A stretch of DNA of 40,272 nucleotides from an uncultured Eubacteriales bacterium (GTDB taxonomy: Bacteria; Bacillota; Clostridia; Oscillospirales; Oscillospiraceae), in NCBI GenBank assembly GCA_900551995.1, contig URXW01000013.1:1-40272 (forward strand). The letters run 5' to 3'. The stretch's first letter is position 1. Every line of letters begins with the position of its first letter. The notes under the pieces were generated by a model, which searched no databases, was not told the DNA's origin, and was given only the letters and a program-made list of their open reading frames with translations. This document shows, in pieces, positions 31,475-39,744 of the stretch. The position numbers were made by a program, and so were the translations under genes.

Positions 31475-33649
31475 ATGAAGATCATCAAGAGAAACGGCGC
31501 AGAGGTGGGCTTCGATATTACGAAGATCATCATTGCCATTACAAAAGCCAACGAGTCCGTGGAGGAGGTAGACCGGATGACGCCGGTGCAGATCCAGCGG
31601 ATCGCGGAATCCGTGGAGCTGCAGTGCCAGAAGATGAACCGCGCCCCCACCGTGGAGGAGATACAGGACATGGTGGAGCACTACATCATGGCTCACGGGG
31701 CGTTCGAGGTGGCGAAGCACTACATCACCTATCGCTATACCCGGTCGCTGGTGCGGAAGTCCAACACCACCGATGACAAGATCCTCAGCCTTATCGAGTG
31801 CAACAACGAGGAGGCCAAGCAGGAAAACTCCAACAAGAACCCGGTGGTGAACTCCACCCAGCGGGACTATATGGCCGGCGAGGTCAGCCGCGACCTCAGC
31901 GAGCGCATCCTGCTGCCGCAGGATATTGTGGAGGCGCACCGGGAGGGCATCATCCACTTCCACGACAGCGATTACTACGCACAGCACATGCACAACTGCG
32001 ATCTGGTGAATCTGGAGGATATGCTGCAAAACGGCACCGTCATCACCGGGACGCTCATCGAGAAGCCCCACAGCTTCGCCACCGCCTGCAACATCGCCAC
32101 CCAGATCGTGGCGCAGGTGGCCAGCAACCAGTACGGCGGGCAGTCCATCTCCCTGACCCATCTGGCTCCCTTCGTGCAGGTGAGCCGGGACAAGATCCGC
32201 GCCAGCGTCAGGGACGAGTTCGACGCGGTGGGCGTGGCGGTGACGGAGGATCAGATCAACTCCATCGCCGAAAAGCGGCTGCGGGAGGAGATCCGCCGCG
32301 GCGTGCAGACTATCCAGTATCAGGTGGTGACGCTGCTGACCACCAACGGACAAGCCCCCTTCGTGACGGTGTTCATGTATCTGGGTGAGGCGAAGAGCCA
32401 GCAGGAGAAGGACGACCTTGCGCTGATCATCGAGGAGACGCTTTTGCAGCGGTATCAGGGCGTGAAGAACGAAAAGGGCGTGTGGGTCACGCCGGCGTTC
32501 CCCAAGCTGATCTACGTGCTGGAGGAGGACAACGTCCGGGAGGGCAGCAAGTATTGGGAGCTGACGAAGCTCGCCGCCAAGTGCACCGCCAAGCGGATGG
32601 TGCCCGACTATATCAGCGAGAAGAAGATGCTGGAGCTGAAGGTGGACAAGAACGGCGAGGGGCACTGCTACCCCTGCATGGGCTGCCGCAGCTTCCTGAC
32701 CCCCTATGTAGACGAGAACGGACAGCCCAAGTATTACGGGCGGTTCAATCAGGGCGTGGTGACGGTGAATCTGCCGGACATCGCCCTCAGCTCCGGCGGC
32801 AACATCGACAAGTTCTGGCGCATTTTCGACGAGCGCATGGAGCTGTGCCACCGGGCACTGCTGTGCCGCCACGAGCGGCTGAAGGGCACGCTGTCCGACG
32901 CCGCGCCTATCCTGTGGCAGTACGGCGCATGCGCCCGGCTGAAGAAGGGCGAGCCTATCGACAGGCTGCTGTACGGCGGGTACTCCACCATCTCGCTGGG
33001 GTACGCGGGACTGTATGAGTGCGTGAAGTACATGACCGGCAAGAGCCACACCGACCCCAGCGCCACCCCCTTCGCGCTGGACATCATGAACCGGCTGAAC
33101 GCCGCATGCAAGGCATGGAAGGCGCAGCACAACATCGACTTCTCCCTGTACGGCACGCCGCTGGAGTCCACCACCTATAAGTTCGCCAAGTGCCTGCAAA
33201 AGCGGTTCGGCGTTATTGAGGGCATCACCGACAAGGGGTACATCACCAACAGCTATCACGTCCACGTGACGGAGCCTATCGACGCGTTCAAGAAGCTGGA
33301 GTTCGAGGCACAGTTCCAGCACCTCTCCCCCGGCGGCGCCATCAGCTACGTGGAGGTGCCGGATATGCAGAACAATCTGGACGCGGTGCTGGAGGTCATG
33401 AAGTTTATCTACGACCACATTATTTACGCCGAGCTGAACACCAAGAGCGATTACTGCCAGGTGTGCGGCTGGGACGGTGAGATCGAGATCGTGGAGCAGG
33501 ACGGCAAGCTGATCTGGCGGTGCCCCCAGTGCGGCAACACCGATCAGGACAAGATGAACGTGGCGCGGCGTACCTGCGGCTACATCGGCACCCAGTTTTG
33601 GAACCAGGGGCGGACGCAGGAGATCAAGGATCGGGTGCTGCATCTGTAA
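31475..33649 (+). CDS. nrdD: Anaerobic ribonucleoside-triphosphate reductase NrdD
   Basis: Class III glycyl-radical reductase that makes dNTPs without oxygen. The 724 residues have an N-terminal ATP-cone (about 1-95) for allosteric control, the large barrel with QYGGQSISL and YPCMGCRSF, and a C-terminal zinc site C661, C664, C683, C686. The glycyl radical loop is RRTCGYIGTQ with G702. The start ATG has AAGGAGGAG upstream. It is controlled by a promoter carrying NrdR boxes. The activase nrdG follows after 93 bp. As the only reductase seen it supports a strict or facultative anaerobic life. Confidence 0.97.
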   Translation: MKIIKRNGAEVGFDITKIIIAITKANESVEEVDRMTPVQIQRIAESVELQCQKMNRAPTVEEIQDMVEHYIMAHGAFEVAKHYITYRYTRSLVRKSNTTDDKILSLIECNNEEAKQENSNKNPVVNSTQRDYMAGEVSRDLSERILLPQDIVEAHREGIIHFHDSDYYAQHMHNCDLVNLEDMLQNGTVITGTLIEKPHSFATACNIATQIVAQVASNQYGGQSISLTHLAPFVQVSRDKIRASVRDEFDAVGVAVTEDQINSIAEKRLREEIRRGVQTIQYQVVTLLTTNGQAPFVTVFMYLGEAKSQQEKDDLALIIEETLLQRYQGVKNEKGVWVTPAFPKLIYVLEEDNVREGSKYWELTKLAAKCTAKRMVPDYISEKKMLELKVDKNGEGHCYPCMGCRSFLTPYVDENGQPKYYGRFNQGVVTVNLPDIALSSGGNIDKFWRIFDERMELCHRALLCRHERLKGTLSDAAPILWQYGACARLKKGEPIDRLLYGGYSTISLGYAGLYECVKYMTGKSHTDPSATPFALDIMNRLNAACKAWKAQHNIDFSLYGTPLESTTYKFAKCLQKRFGVIEGITDKGYITNSYHVHVTEPIDAFKKLEFEAQFQHLSPGGAISYVEVPDMQNNLDAVLEVMKFIYDHIIYAELNTKSDYCQVCGWDGEIEIVEQDGKLIWRCPQCGNTDQDKMNVARRTCGYIGTQFWNQGRTQEIKDRVLHL

Positions 33650-33691
33650 GACGGCGCGGAAAACAATACGGCGGCGGTGGGACGGTTTTTA

Positions 33692-33720
33692 ATGTTATTT
33701 TAATCTTCGGGTGTTATACT
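33692..33720 (+). promoter_or_regulatory. Possible extra promoter before nrdG
   Basis: A good -10, TATACT (33715-33720), lies 23 bp before the nrdG ATG in an AT-rich patch of the 93 bp gap after nrdD. The -35 at 17 nt (ATGTTA) is poor, and no NrdR box is present. nrdG is probably transcribed mainly from the nrdD promoter. Confidence 0.3.
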
Positions 33721-33742
33721 GGTAGTCACAGGAGGGCGGAGT

Positions 33743-34276
33743 ATGCACTACGGCGAATTGAAAAAATGCGATATTGCCAATGGTATCGGCGTGCGGGTGA
33801 CGCTGTTCGTCTCCGGCTGCACCAACCGCTGCCCGGACTGCTTCCAGCCCCAGACGTGGGATTTTAACTACGGCAAGGTATTCACCGACGAGACGAAGGC
33901 GGAGATCTTCGCGGAGCTGGACAAGTCCTACGTCAACGGGCTGACGGTGCTGGGGGGCGAGCCCTTCGAGCCGAGGAACCAGCGGGAGCTGCTGCCCCTG
34001 CTGCGGGAGGTGCGGGAGAGATACCCGGACAAGACGGTTTGGTGCTTCACCGGCTTTCGGCTGGAGGACGAGCTGCTGCATGAGGGCAGCTATCCCCGGT
34101 GCGAGGTCACGGACGGGATGCTCGCCTGCATCGATGTGCTGGTGGACGGGCGGTTCGTGAAGGAGCTGAAAGACATTTCCCTGCAATTCCGGGGCAGCCG
34201 GAACCAGCGGGTCATCGACATGAACAGGACAAGGGAGACGGGCACCGTCACCCTCTGGGACAAGCTGAGACGATAA
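33743..34276 (+). CDS. nrdG: Anaerobic ribonucleotide reductase activating protein NrdG
   Basis: Radical SAM activase that installs the glycyl radical on NrdD. The 177 residues have the cluster motif CTNRCPDC (C26, C30, C33), the SAM segment GLTVLGGEPFEP, and a short C-terminus ending in GTVTLWDKLRR. The start ATG has AGGAGGGCG upstream. It is followed by a lipoprotein gene after 23 bp, which is likely co-transcribed. Confidence 0.96.
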   Translation: MHYGELKKCDIANGIGVRVTLFVSGCTNRCPDCFQPQTWDFNYGKVFTDETKAEIFAELDKSYVNGLTVLGGEPFEPRNQRELLPLLREVRERYPDKTVWCFTGFRLEDELLHEGSYPRCEVTDGMLACIDVLVDGRFVKELKDISLQFRGSRNQRVIDMNRTRETGTVTLWDKLRR

Positions 34277-34299
34277 GGGCGAGACGCAGGAGGTACGGT

Positions 34300-35139
34300 A
34301 TGAAAAAGTATTGGGTGCCGGGGCTGGCGGCTCTGCTGTGCGCCATGGCGGTGCTGGCCGGGTGCGGACATTCGCAGGCGCAGCAGACCCAGAGCGGCGG
34401 GCAGGACGGCGCGCCGGATGCAGGCTACAACGCCGGGAACGGCGACGTGGTGCAGCTGAACGGGTTCCGGGAGATCGACATTGAGTGGATCAGCGGCCAG
34501 GTGGATGTGGTGCTGTACGACGGGGAGGGCATTGAGCTTTCGGAGACGCTGATGGACGGCTCCGCCGTGTCGCTGAAGATGGAATGGCAGGTAAACGAGG
34601 ACGAGGGCACGCTGGACATACGCTCCCAGCCCCAGCTGATGAGCGCGGCGGAGGAAAAGTATCTGGTGGTGAAGCTGCCCCGAAGCCTTGTGCTGCATGG
34701 GCTGGACATTGAGACGGTCAGTGCCGGGGTATTGGTGGATCTGACGGACGAGGATACGCTGACGCTGCAGGAGCTTGACGTCACCAGCGTCAGCGGTGCC
34801 GTCAGCGTCTACGCCGCCAACGCCGGGGAGATCTCTCTGTCCACTACCAGCGGCAGCGTGGGCGGAAGCGTCCGCACCGGAAAGCTGGAGGCGGAGAGCG
34901 TCAGCGGCAGCATCAATCTGACGCTGGACACCACGCCCACAGAGGTGGAGGCGGAGAACGGCAGCGGCAGCGTGGTGCTGCGGCTGCGCGACCGCAGCAG
35001 CGTACCCTCTCCCCTGCCGGTGACGTTCAGGACGGTCAGCGGCAAGCTGTCCGGGAACGTGGACTTCCAGACGGCGGAGCATGCCCTGTGGGAGTTCGAG
35101 ACGGGCAGCGGAAACGTGGAGCTGCTGACGGTGCAGTGA
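34300..35139 (+). CDS. DUF4097-type lipoprotein
   Basis: A 279-residue exported lipoprotein. The signal has MKKYW, a hydrophobic core, and the lipobox LAGC with lipidated C22, followed by a Gln/Ser/Gly-rich spacer. The remainder is a right-handed beta-helix-like repeat region of the DUF4097 putative adhesin type, with recurring phrases such as TSVSGAVSV, TTSGSVGGSV, ESVSGSINL and ENGSGSVVL, about 20 residues apart. The start ATG at 34300 has GCAGGAGG upstream; a longer frame lies inside nrdG and is rejected. Its function is unknown; its place behind nrdG need not mean a shared role. Confidence 0.87.
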   Translation: MKKYWVPGLAALLCAMAVLAGCGHSQAQQTQSGGQDGAPDAGYNAGNGDVVQLNGFREIDIEWISGQVDVVLYDGEGIELSETLMDGSAVSLKMEWQVNEDEGTLDIRSQPQLMSAAEEKYLVVKLPRSLVLHGLDIETVSAGVLVDLTDEDTLTLQELDVTSVSGAVSVYAANAGEISLSTTSGSVGGSVRTGKLEAESVSGSINLTLDTTPTEVEAENGSGSVVLRLRDRSSVPSPLPVTFRTVSGKLSGNVDFQTAEHALWEFETGSGNVELLTVQ

Positions 35140-35145
35140 AAAAAT

Positions 35146-35192
35146 GAGCATGAAAAAGTGACCACCGGGCAGGTGGTCACTTTTTTATGCTC
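35146..35192. terminator. Convergent bidirectional terminator
   Basis: A long hairpin between the lipoprotein gene (plus) and pduL (minus). The core arms 35153-35166 and 35172-35185 form 14 bp around GGGCA. They are extended by GAGCAT (35146-35151) and ATGCTC (35187-35192) across one G-T opposition. A run of T (35181-35186) serves the plus strand, and the run of A at 35153-35157 gives U on the minus strand, so one hairpin can end both transcripts. Confidence 0.88.
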
Positions 35193-35200
35193 TTGGGAGG

Positions 35201-35764
35201 TCAGCGCACCAGCTCGCCCACGGTGGGGTTGTTGGCAGACTGAGACTCGTCGGTGTCGATGTGCATGGTGGTGGCACCGTCGGTGTTCACGCGAACCACC
35301 ACGTCGTCGAAGATCAGCTTACGGCCCTCGCCGCCGCAGGCGACCTTGATGATCTCGCCGTTCTTGACGCCCAGCTCCTTCGCCTCGTTCTCCAGAATGT
35401 GGAGGTGACGCTTTGCCACGATGACGCCCTCGGACAGCTCCACCTCGCCGGCGGGCCCGATGAGCTTACAGGCACCGGAGCCCTTCACGTCGCCGCTCTC
35501 GCGGATGGGGGCGTCGATGCCCAGCGTGCGGGCATCGGTAGCGGAGACCTCCACCTGATCCGCCTTACGGGTGGGTCCGAGGATGGAGACGTTCGCCATC
35601 TCCTTCTTGGGGCCGACGATGGTCAGACGCTCGTTGCAGGCGTACTGGCCGGGATAGGACAGGGGCTTGCGGATGGTCAGCTGATAGCCCTTGCCAAACA
35701 GCTTCTCCACCGTCTCCTGCGTCAGATGGATGTGACGGGCGGAAGTTTCGATCATAAAGCTCAT
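35201..35764 (-). CDS. pduL: Phosphate acyltransferase PduL type
   Basis: Zinc enzyme exchanging acyl-CoA and phosphate to give acetyl- or propanoyl-phosphate, unrelated in fold to Pta. The 187 residues show the metal-binding motifs SARHIHLTQE, AKRHLH and MHIDTDES. There is no N-terminal amphipathic encapsulation helix and there are no microcompartment genes nearby, so it is probably a cytosolic phosphotransacetylase for acetate and ATP formation. The start ATG has AAAGGAG upstream. It follows an unknown gene by 28 bp, and its transcript ends at the convergent hairpin. Confidence 0.92.
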   Translation of the reverse strand: MSFMIETSARHIHLTQETVEKLFGKGYQLTIRKPLSYPGQYACNERLTIVGPKKEMANVSILGPTRKADQVEVSATDARTLGIDAPIRESGDVKGSGACKLIGPAGEVELSEGVIVAKRHLHILENEAKELGVKNGEIIKVACGGEGRKLIFDDVVVRVNTDGATTMHIDTDESQSANNPTVGELVR

Positions 35765-35792
35765 AACAGTGTTCTCCTTTATTCTCTTTGCG

Positions 35793-36338
35793 TTATTGAT
35801 GCTTCAGGGGGTACAGCTCTTTGTCGGAAATGCGATGCAGTGCCTCCAGCTTGCCGATGAAAAAGTAGTCGCGGCGCGCCGCCACAAGGGTGCCCACCAC
35901 GCGGACATTGTCGCCCCGGCGCATACGCCGCGCCTCGTCCAGCAGCTCCCCATCCGCCTCGAGACAGAGCTTGAGACCGAAGCCGGTGTCGATCTCGTTG
36001 GCGGTGTTCAGATACCACCATGGGAAGCGAAGCTCCACCGTGCGCCCATCGTAGCTGGACTGGGCACCGTGGACGTACTCGGTCTTTACCTGCTCGAAGG
36101 CGCGGGGCACCAGCTCACCGTCGGGCATGGGGAAATACATCGTGCCGAACAGGCGGCTGCGCCGCATGACGCTGTTCCTGCTGCGGGTGATCATCAGGAA
36201 GCCCACGACGACCATCAGCAGCACCCCGTACAGACCCTGTCCCATTATAAGGCTCCAGACGGACGCCGCCAACGCCGCGATCAGCAGGACGCGGTTGACC
36301 ATGTCCATTCCGAGCCACAAATCTTTCAGCTTGTTCAT
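35793..36338 (-). CDS. Membrane-anchored protein of unknown function
   Basis: A 181-residue protein. Two hydrophobic segments near the start (about 14-31 and 36-51) form a hairpin anchor. The soluble remainder includes an arginine-rich stretch (RSRNSVMRRSR), and its end (GDNVRVVGTLVAARRDYFFIGKLEAL) looks like a small beta-barrel, perhaps OB-like. I do not recognise the family. The start ATG at 36338 is chosen because AAGGAG lies 7 nt before it. It is expressed from a promoter at 36372-36400 together with pduL and is divergent from a LysR gene. Confidence 0.78.
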   Translation of the reverse strand: MNKLKDLWLGMDMVNRVLLIAALAASVWSLIMGQGLYGVLLMVVVGFLMITRSRNSVMRRSRLFGTMYFPMPDGELVPRAFEQVKTEYVHGAQSSYDGRTVELRFPWWYLNTANEIDTGFGLKLCLEADGELLDEARRMRRGDNVRVVGTLVAARRDYFFIGKLEALHRISDKELYPLKHQ

Positions 36339-36371
36339 GGGTACTCTCCTTAATTTCATTCAACGGCAACT

Positions 36372-36400
36372 ATCTTATCACACGCCGCGGATTTATGCAA
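36372..36400 (-). promoter_or_regulatory. Promoter of the unknown gene-pduL unit
   Basis: On the minus strand TTGCAT (36400-36395), 17 nt, TAAGAT (36377-36372), with TGTGA before the -10. It lies in the 174 bp divergent region shared with the LysR gene. Confidence 0.62.
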
Positions 36401-36429
36401 GGGAAAAAGCCGGAGATGGGAAATTCCCC

Positions 36430-36457
36430 TTGCATTTAGGCGGAAGTCTGTTATAAT
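36430..36457 (+). promoter_or_regulatory. Promoter of the LysR gene
   Basis: TTGCAT (36430-36435), 16 nt, perfect TATAAT (36452-36457). The leader to the ATG at 36513 is about 50 nt. Confidence 0.7.
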
Positions 36458-36471
36458 TACAAGAGATAATT
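36455..36471. promoter_or_regulatory. Candidate LysR-type operator
   Basis: AATTA (36455-36459) and TAATT (36467-36471) form an inverted repeat with the T-N11-A pattern of LysR-family sites. It overlaps the -10 box and start of the LysR gene, as expected for autorepression. Confidence 0.45.
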
Positions 36472-36512
36472 GCAGGCGTAAATATCATCGTGACTAATAG
36501 GAGGCGCATACC

Positions 36513-37409
36513 ATGTCCGTCAAGCTGGAGCTGTACCGTGTGTTCAAGGAGGTCGCCGAGGTGGGAAACATCACCGCCGCGGCGCAGGCGTTGTATATCT
36601 CCCAGTCCGCCGTCAGCCAGTCCATCAAGCAGCTGGAGCGGGATCTGCAGACGCGGCTGTTTGCCCGCAACTCCCGCGGCGTGTCTCTCACCGCAGAGGG
36701 GCAAATGCTGTACGAGTACGTGCGGAGTGCCATGGGGCTGCTGGAGACGGGCGAGGAGAAGCTGAGCCAGACGAGGGAGCTGCAGATGGGACAGCTGACC
36801 ATCGGCGCAAGCGACACGGTGACGAGCCAGTTCCTGCTGCCGTATCTGGACGAGTTCCACCAGCGGCACCCGGCGATCCACATTCAGATCGTCTCCGGGC
36901 GGAGCCACAAGGTGCTGGGGCTGCTGCGCTCCGGCAAGGTGGACATCGCCTTTGCCAGCACGCCGTCAGATACGTCCTCCCTGCGGATCTTCCCGTGCTT
37001 CGACACGCACTCCATCTTCGTCGCCGGGGCGGAGTATCCCTGCCACAAGGAGCACGTGTACACACTGGAGGAGATCGCCGCGTTCCCGCTGATCCTGCTG
37101 GAGCGGAAGGCGTCCAGCCGGCTGTATCTGGAGCGGTTCTTCCTGCAAAACGGGTTGAAGCTGAACCCGGAGATCGAGCTGGGGGCGCGGAGCCTGCTGG
37201 TGGATCTGGCGGCTATCGGCTTCGGCGTCGCCGGGGTCACGGAGGAATTCGTGCAGAAGGAGCTGGAGAGCGGACGGCTGTGGAAGCTGAAAACCACCTT
37301 CGAGATCCCCAAGCGCAGCGTGGACATGTGCCTGCTCAGCGACGTGCCCCAGTCCGCCGCTGCCGAGCGGTTCACGGCGTTTGTGAAGGACAGCTTATCG
37401 AAGGGATAA
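36513..37409 (+). CDS. LysR-family transcriptional regulator
   Basis: A 298-residue regulator. The winged helix-turn-helix (1-60) reads ITAAAQALYISQSAVSQSIKQLE in its core, followed by the linker helix and a two-lobed effector domain (about 90-295) starting GQLTIGASDTVTSQFLLPYL. The effector cannot be told from sequence. The start ATG has AGGAGG upstream. It is divergent from the unknown gene-pduL unit, the usual target position, and has a candidate operator over its own promoter. Confidence 0.93.
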   Translation: MSVKLELYRVFKEVAEVGNITAAAQALYISQSAVSQSIKQLERDLQTRLFARNSRGVSLTAEGQMLYEYVRSAMGLLETGEEKLSQTRELQMGQLTIGASDTVTSQFLLPYLDEFHQRHPAIHIQIVSGRSHKVLGLLRSGKVDIAFASTPSDTSSLRIFPCFDTHSIFVAGAEYPCHKEHVYTLEEIAAFPLILLERKASSRLYLERFFLQNGLKLNPEIELGARSLLVDLAAIGFGVAGVTEEFVQKELESGRLWKLKTTFEIPKRSVDMCLLSDVPQSAAAERFTAFVKDSLSKG

Positions 37410-37565
37410 CCGGTACCGTTTTCCCCGGTAAATCACACAAAAAACCATATTGCCCCGGCGTATAGTTCTCTGTTTTTCCCTGTCGCTTTTCCCCGCAAAA
37501 TCAGTTATAGTGGGGATACTTATATCACAAATTCTACAATAACTTTTTGAGAGGAAGTGGTGGTC

Positions 37566-38144
37566 ATGCAGCAGCTGAAGGAGCGTATTCAGAAGGAGGG
37601 CCGCGTCCTGCCCGGCAACATCATCAAGGTGGACGGTTTTCTGAACCATCGCGTCGATACGGCGTTGATGCGGGACATGGCAGACGAGTTTGCCAAGTAT
37701 TTTGACACGAAGGAAATCACTATGGTGCTCACCGCAGAGGCCAGCGGTATCGCGTTGGCTACGATCTGCGCCGAGAGGTATGGCGTTCCCATGGTCTTTG
37801 CCAAGAAGGCCAAGAGCGACAACATCGAGGGCGGTCTGTACCAGAGTGATATTTTTTCCTATACCTATAAGAAAAAAGTCACGCTGCTGGTGAGCCAGGA
37901 CTGGATCTCCAAGGACGACAAAGTGCTCATCATCGACGACTTTATGGCGAAGGGCTACGCTATGCGCGGTCTGATCGACATTGTGAACAAGGCCGGTGCC
38001 ACGCTGGTGGGTATCGGCGTCGCCGTGGAGAAGGGCTTCCAGGACGGCGGCGACAGCCTGCGCCGGGACGGGTATCCCATCCACTCCCTCGCCATCATCG
38101 ACGAGGCCGACGAGCATCACATCCGCTTCCGGGAGGGCTCCTGA
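37566..38144 (+). CDS. xpt: Xanthine phosphoribosyltransferase
   Basis: Salvages xanthine to XMP with PRPP. The 192 residues match the family throughout: MQQLKERIQKEGRVL at the start, VDGFLNHRVDTALM, and the PRPP loop VLIIDDFMAKG. The frame opens slightly earlier with GTG codons, but the ATG at 37566 fits the usual N-terminus and has AGAGGA about 10 nt upstream. A possible -10 (TATAGT, 37506-37511) has no good -35. The leader carries no purine riboswitch that I can recognise. It lies 1 nt before guaA, whose substrate is XMP. Confidence 0.94.
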   Translation: MQQLKERIQKEGRVLPGNIIKVDGFLNHRVDTALMRDMADEFAKYFDTKEITMVLTAEASGIALATICAERYGVPMVFAKKAKSDNIEGGLYQSDIFSYTYKKKVTLLVSQDWISKDDKVLIIDDFMAKGYAMRGLIDIVNKAGATLVGIGVAVEKGFQDGGDSLRRDGYPIHSLAIIDEADEHHIRFREGS

Positions 38145-38145
38145 C

Positions 38146-39675
38146 ATGAAAAAAGTCTTAGTGCTGGACTTCGGCGGGCAGTACAACCTGCTGGTGGCGC
38201 GCCGCGTCCGCGAGTGCGGCGTATACTGCGAGATCAAGTCCTACCGCCTGAAGATGGAGGAGATCCGGGACTTCGCGCCGGACGCGCTGATCCTCACCGG
38301 CGGCCCCGCCACTGTGTTTGAGCCTAACGCGCCCATGGTGGACAAGGCTCTGTTTGAGATGGGTATTCCCGTGCTGGGCATCTGCTACGGGCAGCAGCTG
38401 ATGATGCAGCTGCTGGGCGGTCAGTGCCGGAAGGCGGAGACACGGGAATACGGCAAGATCCAGCTGACCCACACCGCCTCCCCCCTGTTTGACAACGTGC
38501 CCGCCACGTCCGTGTGCTGGATGAGCCACGGCGTGGAGGTGGAGCGCATCGCGCCGGGCTTCAAGGTGGTCGCCACCACCGAGGGCTGCGGCTTCGCCGC
38601 CGTGGAAAACGCGGAGAAGAAGCTGTACGGCGTGCAGTTCCACCCGGAGGTGCTGCACACGGAGTACGGCACGCAGGTGCTGGAGAACTTCCTGTACCGC
38701 ATTTGCGGCTTCGCCGCCGAGTGGAGCATGGCGTCCTATCTGGACGAGGCCGTGGCGGAGTGCCGCCGCCAGATCGGCGGCGGGCGCGTGCTGCTGGCAC
38801 TGTCCGGCGGCGTGGACAGCTCCGTTGCCGCCGCGCTGCTGCAGCGCGCCGTGGGCGATCAGCTGACGTGCATCTTTGTGGATCACGGTCTGCTGCGGAA
38901 GGACGAGGGCGACCAGGTGGAGCAGGTCATGAAGCACCAGTTCCACGTGGACGTGCGCCGCGTCAACGCCGGGCCCCGGTTCCTGGGCAAGCTGGCGGGC
39001 GTGACCGATCCGGAGCGGAAGCGGAAGATCATCGGCGAGGAGTTCATCCGCGTCTTTGAGGAGGAAGCCAAGAAGATCGGCGCCGTGGACTTTTTGGCGC
39101 AGGGCACCATCTATCCCGACGTGGTGGAGTCCGGTCTGGGCGGCGAGAGCGTGGTCATCAAGAGCCACCACAACGTGGGCGGTCTGCCCGACTGTGTGGA
39201 CTTCAAGGAGATCGTGGAGCCGCTGCGCCGGCTGTTCAAGGACGAGGTGCGGAAGCTGGGCACCGAGCTGGGTCTGCCCGACGAGCTGGTGTGGCGTCAG
39301 CCCTTCCCCGGCCCCGGTCTTGCCATCCGCGTCATCGGCGAGGTGACGGAGGAGAAGCTGGCCGTCCTGCGGGAAGCGGACGCCATCTTCCGGGAGGAGA
39401 TGAAGCTGGCGGGTCTGGATCGCACCACGAGCCAGTTCTTCGCCGTGCTGACCAATCTCCGCAGCGTGGGCGTTATGGGCGACGAGCGCACCTACGACTA
39501 CACGCTGGCTCTGCGGGCGGTGCAGTCCCAGGACTTCATGACCGCCACGTGGTCCCGCCTGCCCTACGAGCTGCTGGACAAGGTGTCCGGGCGCATTGTG
39601 GGCGAGGTGAAGCACATCAACCGCATTTGCTACGACGTGACCTCCAAGCCGCCTGCAACGGTGGAGTGGGAATAA
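38146..39675 (+). CDS. guaA: GMP synthase (glutamine-hydrolysing)
   Basis: Converts XMP to GMP using glutamine and ATP. The 509 residues have a class I amidotransferase domain with catalytic C80 (GICYGQQ), H166 and E168 (FHPEV), then an ATP-pyrophosphatase domain with PP-loop SGGVDSS (220-226) and the C-terminal dimer domain ending DVTSKPPATVEWE, so the gene is complete. The start ATG at 38146 follows the xpt stop by 1 nt with GGGAGGG upstream. A terminator follows. An integrase gene points at its 3' end. Confidence 0.97.
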   Translation: MKKVLVLDFGGQYNLLVARRVRECGVYCEIKSYRLKMEEIRDFAPDALILTGGPATVFEPNAPMVDKALFEMGIPVLGICYGQQLMMQLLGGQCRKAETREYGKIQLTHTASPLFDNVPATSVCWMSHGVEVERIAPGFKVVATTEGCGFAAVENAEKKLYGVQFHPEVLHTEYGTQVLENFLYRICGFAAEWSMASYLDEAVAECRRQIGGGRVLLALSGGVDSSVAAALLQRAVGDQLTCIFVDHGLLRKDEGDQVEQVMKHQFHVDVRRVNAGPRFLGKLAGVTDPERKRKIIGEEFIRVFEEEAKKIGAVDFLAQGTIYPDVVESGLGGESVVIKSHHNVGGLPDCVDFKEIVEPLRRLFKDEVRKLGTELGLPDELVWRQPFPGPGLAIRVIGEVTEEKLAVLREADAIFREEMKLAGLDRTTSQFFAVLTNLRSVGVMGDERTYDYTLALRAVQSQDFMTATWSRLPYELLDKVSGRIVGEVKHINRICYDVTSKPPATVEWE

Positions 39676-39692
39676 ATATTTAGTGTTTCCTG

Positions 39693-39740
39693 AATCCTGA
39701 AAAGCGTTGGTAATACAGCGTTTTTCAGGATTTTTCTTTT
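39693..39740 (+). terminator. Intrinsic terminator after guaA
   Basis: AATCCTGAAAA (39693-39703) pairs with TTTTCAGGATT (39722-39732) over an 18 nt loop that itself contains short GCG repeats, followed by TTTCTTTTTT. It starts 18 bp past the guaA stop. Confidence 0.75.
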
Positions 39741-39744
39741 TTAG

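Noticed and set aside
31457..33643. Long open frame on the minus strand opposite nrdD
   Set aside because: Antisense shadow of an unmistakable NrdD; its composition (His, Leu, Val, Gln) has no family features.
37410..37565. Purine riboswitch before xpt
   Set aside because: The conserved loop and junction sequences could not be found by eye; no supporting fold was seen.
38158..39615. Long open frame opposite guaA
   Set aside because: Antisense shadow; guaA has complete catalytic motifs and the opposite frame has none.
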